Below, one piece after another: positions 60,936-64,000 of a DNA stretch of 64,000 nt. Origin of the DNA: Sphingopyxis macrogoltabida (GTDB lineage: Bacteria; Pseudomonadota; Alphaproteobacteria; Sphingomonadales; Sphingomonadaceae). The position numbers and the translations under genes are program-made. Location of the stretch: contig QFPJ01000015.1 in assembly GCA_003241685.1 (NCBI GenBank), positions 3,344 through 67,343 on the forward strand, given 5' to 3'. The stretch's first letter is position 1. The number at the start of each line of letters is the position of its first letter. The notes under the pieces are model-generated. The model saw only the letters and a program-made list of their open reading frames with translations. It had not been told where the DNA came from and did not search any database.

Positions 60936-61559
60936 TCAGTTGCCGGTCGGCGCCGGCGCGGCCCGCTTGGCCTGCCACTCGGCACGCTTCGCCTCGCGGA
61001 CCGCCTTGCGTTCCTCGGGCGTCACCTGGCCATCCTTGTTGGCGTCCATGCTGTCGAAGCGGGCGAGCGAGGCGGCGACGAACTCCGCCTGGGTGATCGC
61101 CTTGTCGCCGTTCGCGTCGGCCTTCATCCAGCCGCCGGGACCGCCCATCCGGTGGCCGCCCATGCGGTGACCGCCGCGCTTGCCGTCGCCGCCGCGCATC
61201 GCGTGACGCTTGCCCTCGCCGGCTTCGGCGCGCTGCGCCCGCTTTTCGCCGCGTTCGGCGCGCTTCGCCTGACGGTCGGCGCCATGCTGGTCCCACTCGG
61301 CCTTGCTGATGCTGCCGTTCTTGTCGGTGTCGAGCCGCTCGAACATCTTCGCCTGCCTTTCGGCATGGCGCGCGGCGCGATCGGCCTGATCGACCTTGCC
61401 GTCCTTGTTGGCGTCAAGCCGCGCGAACATTTCGGTCGCACGCGTTTGCGCATCGGTGCGGGTCAGCGTTGCATTGGGGTCGCCCTTGGCACCGGGCGCG
61501 GCGATGGCGGGAACCGCGATCAGCGCGGCCCCCAGGGTCAACAGAGTGATTTTCTTCAT
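60936..61559 (-). CDS. secreted EF-hand protein with four calcium-type loops and His/Met repeats
   Basis: 207 residues. Signal peptide ITLLTLGAALIAVPAIAAP. Four EF-hand loops: DANKDGKVDQAD (49-60), DTDKNGSISKAE (77-88), DANGDKAITQAE (148-159) and DANKDGQVTPEE (172-183). Between the pairs lies a basic linker with two HRMGG units (residues 131-140), which could bind a transition metal. It is periplasmic and probably a divalent-metal-binding or metal-buffering protein. It lies upstream of the two-component genes on the same strand. A 20-bp tandem repeat precedes it. Confidence 0.9.
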   Translation of the reverse strand: MKKITLLTLGAALIAVPAIAAPGAKGDPNATLTRTDAQTRATEMFARLDANKDGKVDQADRAARHAERQAKMFERLDTDKNGSISKAEWDQHGADRQAKRAERGEKRAQRAEAGEGKRHAMRGGDGKRGGHRMGGHRMGGPGGWMKADANGDKAITQAEFVAASLARFDSMDANKDGQVTPEERKAVREAKRAEWQAKRAAPAPTGN

Positions 61560-61648
61560 GTGACAAACTCCTGGCGATGGGACGACGCGGCGTCCCGATG
61601 ACGACGTTCTAGGCTCGCTTTGTCCCAGCGCGTTGCCGGATCGCCGTT

Positions 61649-61668
61649 AAATTGTCGCAAATTGTCGC
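61649..61668 (-). promoter_or_regulatory. tandem 10-bp direct repeat upstream of the EF-hand gene
   Basis: On the minus strand the sequence reads GCGACAATTTGCGACAATTT, two exact 10-base units in tandem, 90 bases before the EF-hand ATG. One-turn spacing is what OmpR-type regulators use, and such a regulator is encoded next door (60050-60784). The motif is nearly the same as that at 40269-40288 upstream of the rcnB-like gene. Confidence 0.65.
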
Positions 61669-61771
61669 AGAATCGCAGGCGCATTCATCTGCACGAAAGC
61701 GCGCGGCCATGCCGAAAGGCCCACCGCAAAACCGCGGCGGGAACCTGTCGCTACCGCGTGCTCCGCCGGGC

Positions 61772-61945
61772 CTACACCACCTTGCGCGCCGCGGCGGCGC
61801 CCAGCACCAGAAACAGCACAACCAGCGCAAGACCGATGAAGAACAGGATCTTGGCGATTCCCGCCGCGGCACCCGCGATGCCGCCGAAACCGAACAGCCC
61901 CGCAACCAGCGCGATGACGGCAAAGATCAAAGCCCATTTGAACAT
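61772..61945 (-). CDS. DUF1328 small membrane protein
   Basis: 57 residues: MFKWALIFAVIALVAGLFGF, then a second hydrophobic helix (AKILFFIGLALVVLFLVLG). This is the DUF1328/YtjA family of tiny inner-membrane proteins, often induced by general stress in alphaproteobacteria. The start ATG at 61945 matches the family start exactly. An EcfG-type promoter lies about 123 bases upstream (62068-62092). The molecular role is unknown. Confidence 0.9.
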   Translation of the reverse strand: MFKWALIFAVIALVAGLFGFGGIAGAAAGIAKILFFIGLALVVLFLVLGAAAARKVV

Positions 61946-62067
61946 TCCATTGCTCCTGACACACGGGCGCGCGAAGCCGCTTTCCGAAGCAACGCCGCGC
62001 GCAGCCCGGACGCATCGGCGATCCTTCGCCGCGCCGAAAATTCCCTGATCGTCGAGTCCGTCCGATA

Positions 62068-62092
62068 AACGGGGAAGCGCGTCGAAGGTTCC
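62068..62092 (-). promoter_or_regulatory. EcfG-type general stress promoter for the DUF1328 gene
   Basis: On the minus strand GGAAC (62092-62088) and CGTT (62071-62068) are separated by exactly 16 bases, which matches the GGAAC-N16/17-CGTT consensus of the alphaproteobacterial stress sigma factor EcfG. It points at DUF1328, with a leader of roughly 115 bases. Exact match at all nine defined bases and correct spacing make chance unlikely but not excluded. Confidence 0.65.
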
Positions 62093-62178
62093 TGATGGCG
62101 GGCGTGACGACACATCCACCATGCAGGACGACTTGACGCCACGCGGCCAAACTGGCAATCGCCGCCAACCTTGGACAC

Positions 62179-62252
62179 GCGGGTATAGCATAGTGGTAAT
62201 GCTCTAGCCTTCCAAGCTAGCTAGGCGGGTTCGATTCCCGCTACCCGCTCCA
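62179..62252 (+). tRNA. tRNA-Gly (anticodon TCC), 3-prime CCA encoded
   Basis: Acceptor arms GCGGGTA and TACCCGC pair fully; the D-arm is AGCATAGTGGTAATGCT, the anticodon stem CTAGC/GCTAG holds loop CTTCCAA with anticodon TCC, and the T-arm is GCGGGTTCGATTCCCGC. T plus CCA ends the gene. It is 74 bases with CCA. It reads GGA/GGG glycine codons. Confidence 0.95.
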
Positions 62253-62472
62253 ACTTTCCGGCCGCTTATTCTCGCCGGAGCCTCTCAGAATATCGAAAAT
62301 CCAGCTATTCTGCGGCTATTGCGGTTGCCCATGCTAGCCGACGTTCGCCGACAGCCGAGCGGGGCGGTTGTGGGTCCATGTGGACATGGGACGCCAAAGA
62401 ACCGCCAACCGCTCGCGCCGCCTTCGAGCCGTTCCTATGGTCGGGATTCAGCGAAAGCAACATGAAGGAAAA

Positions 62473-62548
62473 TGGTGCCCGGGGGCGGGATCGAACCACC
62501 GACACTGCGATTTTCAGTCGCATGCTCTACCAACTGAGCTACCCGGGC
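62473..62548 (-). tRNA. tRNA-Phe (anticodon GAA), 3-prime CCA encoded
   Basis: On the minus strand GCCCGGG and CCCGGGC form the acceptor stem, TGCGA/TCGCA the anticodon stem around CTGAAAA with anticodon GAA, and GGTGG-TTCGATC-CCGCC the T-arm. CCA is encoded. The length is 76 bases. It lies just downstream of yacG, the common order in sphingomonads. The 220 bp between the two tRNAs hold no gene; a perfect dyad GTCCA-TG-TGGAC is at 62374-62385. Confidence 0.96.
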
Positions 62549-62644
62549 ACGGGCTTCGCGAGGCCGGTCGGCCTGCTGGCGAGCGGCGGCTATAGGCAGG
62601 GTGTTTGATCCTGTCCAGCACCTTGTTGAACGAAATTTGCCGAC

Positions 62645-62851
62645 TTAACCCTCGTCGTAACGATCGTCGTCCGCCGTGCCGTCGGGCGGCTGATCGGCGG
62701 GCACGCGATAGTCCTCTCCGAACCAGTTGAGCAGGTCGCGGTCGCGGCAGCCGCGGCTGCAAAAGGGCTTATGCTCCTCGTCGCGCGGCTTGCCGCAAAG
62801 CGGGCAGGCGCGCGTTTTGCCGATGGCCGTTCTGGCGGTGCTATTGGGCAT
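62645..62851 (-). CDS. yacG: DNA gyrase inhibitor YacG (zinc-ribbon)
   Basis: 68 residues. The zinc-binding cysteines are CPLC and FCSRGC (C-x2-C, C-x3-C), and the RDRDLLNWFGEDYRVP block after them is the family signature. YacG binds GyrB and blocks DNA binding by gyrase. The ATG at 62851 is inside the last 11 bases of the RNase-like gene, so the two are coupled. The acidic C-terminal tail (DGTADDDRYDEG) is also usual. Confidence 0.92.
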   Translation of the reverse strand: MPNSTARTAIGKTRACPLCGKPRDEEHKPFCSRGCRDRDLLNWFGEDYRVPADQPPDGTADDDRYDEG

Positions 62852-63812
62852 GACCCGTCCCCTTGGTTGCGGCATCGGCGCGCAGGTCGACCGCCCGTCC
62901 CGTCCGCCTGCCGAGTTCCGCCGTCCATTCGGGACGGGCGGCGATGTGATCGACAACGGCCGGGCGCGCCGTCAGTTGCAGGGGTCCCGTGCCGACCGCC
63001 CGTTCGGCCTGGCGCAGCAACAGCGCCGCGTCGGTCGCCACGCTGTCGAACTGCAATTGTTCGACGAGCGACGGCCGCTCGCGCCGCCGGACGATCTGGA
63101 CAAAGCCGAAACCGTTCACCGCCGTCCGCTGGAACGGCTGCGGCAGCGATTCGTCAAGCAGCGTATCGATCGCCTGCCGTTCGGCGCGGCCGGGCAGCGT
63201 CGGAAAATCGATGCCGATCGCCCCGCCGATATCGCAGCAGCGAATGACGTCGATCGCGGCCATGCCGCCGGCCCGCGCAAGCGCCAAGGCGCCCCCATCG
63301 CCATCGATGTCGATCATCAGCATCGCCGGGGTGGGGTCGATCCACAAAGCGCCGCCGGGGAAAGGCCAATGGCCGGTGCGCGCATGGTCGATCCGTTCGG
63401 ACCAGCCCGCCGCCTCCAGCCGGTCCGGGCCGTAAGCCGTCAGATCGACGACGCCATGGCCGGTGGCGGCAATGCGGCTGCGCAGGTCGGGACCTGGCCC
63501 CAGAGCCGCATCCGCGGCGGCGACCCGCGCCCGCGCGGGCTTGTCGCGGCCGCGTTCGCGTAGCGCCATGCGCACGACCTCGACCCGCAGACGCGTGCCG
63601 AGCGGCAGACGCGGCGCGGCGGCGAGCGTCGCGACGGGCTCCCCCGGCGCATCGAGCAGAACCCGGGCCGGCTCGACGAGCCGGGCGTCCAGCACCGCGC
63701 CGACGCGCGGCCCCTCCCCTTCGCGTTCGATGCGCGCTTCAAGGATGCGATCCTGATCGACGAGTGCCGCGCGCGCTTCGCCGACCCCGGCTTCGAACAG
63801 CCACTCAGCCAA
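62841..63812 (-). CDS. RNase G/E-family protein lacking an S1 domain
   Basis: 323 residues. It resembles the catalytic core of RNase E/G: LVDQDRILEARIEREGEGPRVGAVLDARLV at the start, MLMIDIDGDGG and GGAIGIDFPTLPGRAERQ with the two metal-binding aspartates, and a C-terminal TARPAVVDHIAARPEWTAEL block. The S1 domain and the zinc-link cysteines are absent, so it is a shortened form typical of the maf-yacG block in alphaproteobacteria. The start is taken as TTG at 63812, since no ATG or GTG fits and homology begins with LAEWLFEAGVGEARAALV. It overlaps maf by 8 bases. Confidence 0.82.
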   Translation of the reverse strand: MAEWLFEAGVGEARAALVDQDRILEARIEREGEGPRVGAVLDARLVEPARVLLDAPGEPVATLAAAPRLPLGTRLRVEVVRMALRERGRDKPARARVAAADAALGPGPDLRSRIAATGHGVVDLTAYGPDRLEAAGWSERIDHARTGHWPFPGGALWIDPTPAMLMIDIDGDGGALALARAGGMAAIDVIRCCDIGGAIGIDFPTLPGRAERQAIDTLLDESLPQPFQRTAVNGFGFVQIVRRRERPSLVEQLQFDSVATDAALLLRQAERAVGTGPLQLTARPAVVDHIAARPEWTAELGRRTGRAVDLRADAATKGTGHAQ

Positions 63813-64000
63813 GCGGCACCCCGGCTCCGTCCAGCAGGTTGCGGGTTTCGAACAATGGCAGGCCGACGACGTTGGAATGGCTGCCCGACAGGAAGCGGAC
63901 GAAGATTTCGGCCTTGCCCTGAATTGCGTAGCCGCCCGCCTTGCCCATCCCTTCGCCGCTCGCGACATACCAGTCGATCTCCAAGGCGCTCAGCACCTTG
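63805..64000 (-). CDS. maf: Maf-family nucleotide pyrophosphatase, C-terminal part (cut by window end)
   Basis: The last 65 residues of a Maf/YhdE protein: ALEIDWYVASGEGMGKAGGYAIQGKAEIFVRFLSGSHSNVVGLPLFET. The GKAGGYAIQG and GSxxNVVGLP blocks are characteristic of Maf nucleoside-triphosphate pyrophosphatases. The start codon lies beyond base 64000. The stop overlaps the RNase-like gene by 8 bases, so maf, the RNase-like gene and yacG form one coupled operon. Confidence 0.9.
   Translation of the reverse strand, partial: KVLSALEIDWYVASGEGMGKAGGYAIQGKAEIFVRFLSGSHSNVVGLPLFETRNLLDGAGVPLG

Noticed and set aside
62253..62472. Possible phage or island attachment site between tRNA-Gly and tRNA-Phe
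   Set aside because: No integrase gene and no repeated tRNA 3-prime end is present. The small GTCCA-TG-TGGAC dyad alone is not enough.
62305..62523. A 72-codon open frame between and across the two tRNA genes
   Set aside because: It runs into the tRNA-Phe gene and shows no domain, signal peptide or ribosome site.
1..64000. CRISPR arrays, insertion sequences, prophage genes or known riboswitches
   Set aside because: No spaced direct-repeat array, transposase, integrase, phage structural gene or recognisable riboswitch core was found on reading the window. This was by eye, so small degenerate elements could be missed.

Overview
The window is GC-rich, gene-dense DNA from an alphaproteobacterium, most likely a sphingomonad (Sphingomonadaceae such as Sphingopyxis, Novosphingobium or Sphingobium). 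The grounds are several large TonB-dependent receptors, lig-type lower-pathway genes for aromatic acids, the sulfate-assimilation order cobA-DUF2849-cysI-DUF934-cysH, a UPF0262 gene, a DUF1328 gene behind an EcfG-type promoter, and the end block maf - RNase G/E-like - yacG - tRNA-Phe. The species call is inference. No transposase, integrase, prophage or CRISPR array is visible.

Region 1 (1-25.1 kb) is an aromatic/acyl-CoA catabolic island. It holds a receptor cut by the window edge; a short operon of LigB-type extradiol dioxygenase, type-B carboxylesterase and CoA ligase; a divergent MFS transporter gene followed by an NTF2/PNPOx-type fusion; and a long leftward operon of FadB-like protein, CoA ligase, a thiolase-fold protein without catalytic cysteines, its DUF35 partner, a phthalate-dioxygenase-type reductase and a RidA protein. 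Next come a large receptor, a Rieske oxygenase, a quinone-reductase-like MDR protein, and the oxalomesaconate branch (PrpF/LigU-type isomerase, LigK aldolase, LigJ hydratase) around a LysR regulator with two DNA-binding domains. Together they look able to import an aromatic acid or ester, activate and shorten a side chain as CoA thioester, hydroxylate or O-demethylate the ring, cleave it and end at pyruvate plus oxaloacetate. The true substrate is not evident.

Region 2 (25.2-37.1 kb) holds a diguanylate cyclase, a glutamate/dicarboxylate symporter homologue with altered cation-site residues, a LysR regulator and a leftward operon dgcN-dgcA-D-aminoacylase-receptor-D-aminoacylase. It looks like a module for D-glutamate or N-acyl-D-amino-acid salvage.

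Region 3 (37.1-47.8 kb) is mixed metabolism: a GH18 gene remnant, an aldehyde dehydrogenase, an acetyl-CoA acetyltransferase, an RcnB-like periplasmic protein, an SH3 protein, a 2-hydroxyacid dehydrogenase, a nitronate monooxygenase, a glycosyltransferase, an alpha/beta hydrolase whose 5-prime end looks frameshifted, and astD.

Region 4 (47.9-64 kb) is largely housekeeping: assimilatory sulfate reduction, dnaB, cdd, dcd, small conserved proteins, a two-component system next to an EF-hand protein, DUF1328, two tRNAs and the maf/yacG block. Nearly identical 20-bp tandem repeats lie upstream of the rcnB-like and EF-hand genes and suggest a small metal-related regulon for the two-component system.
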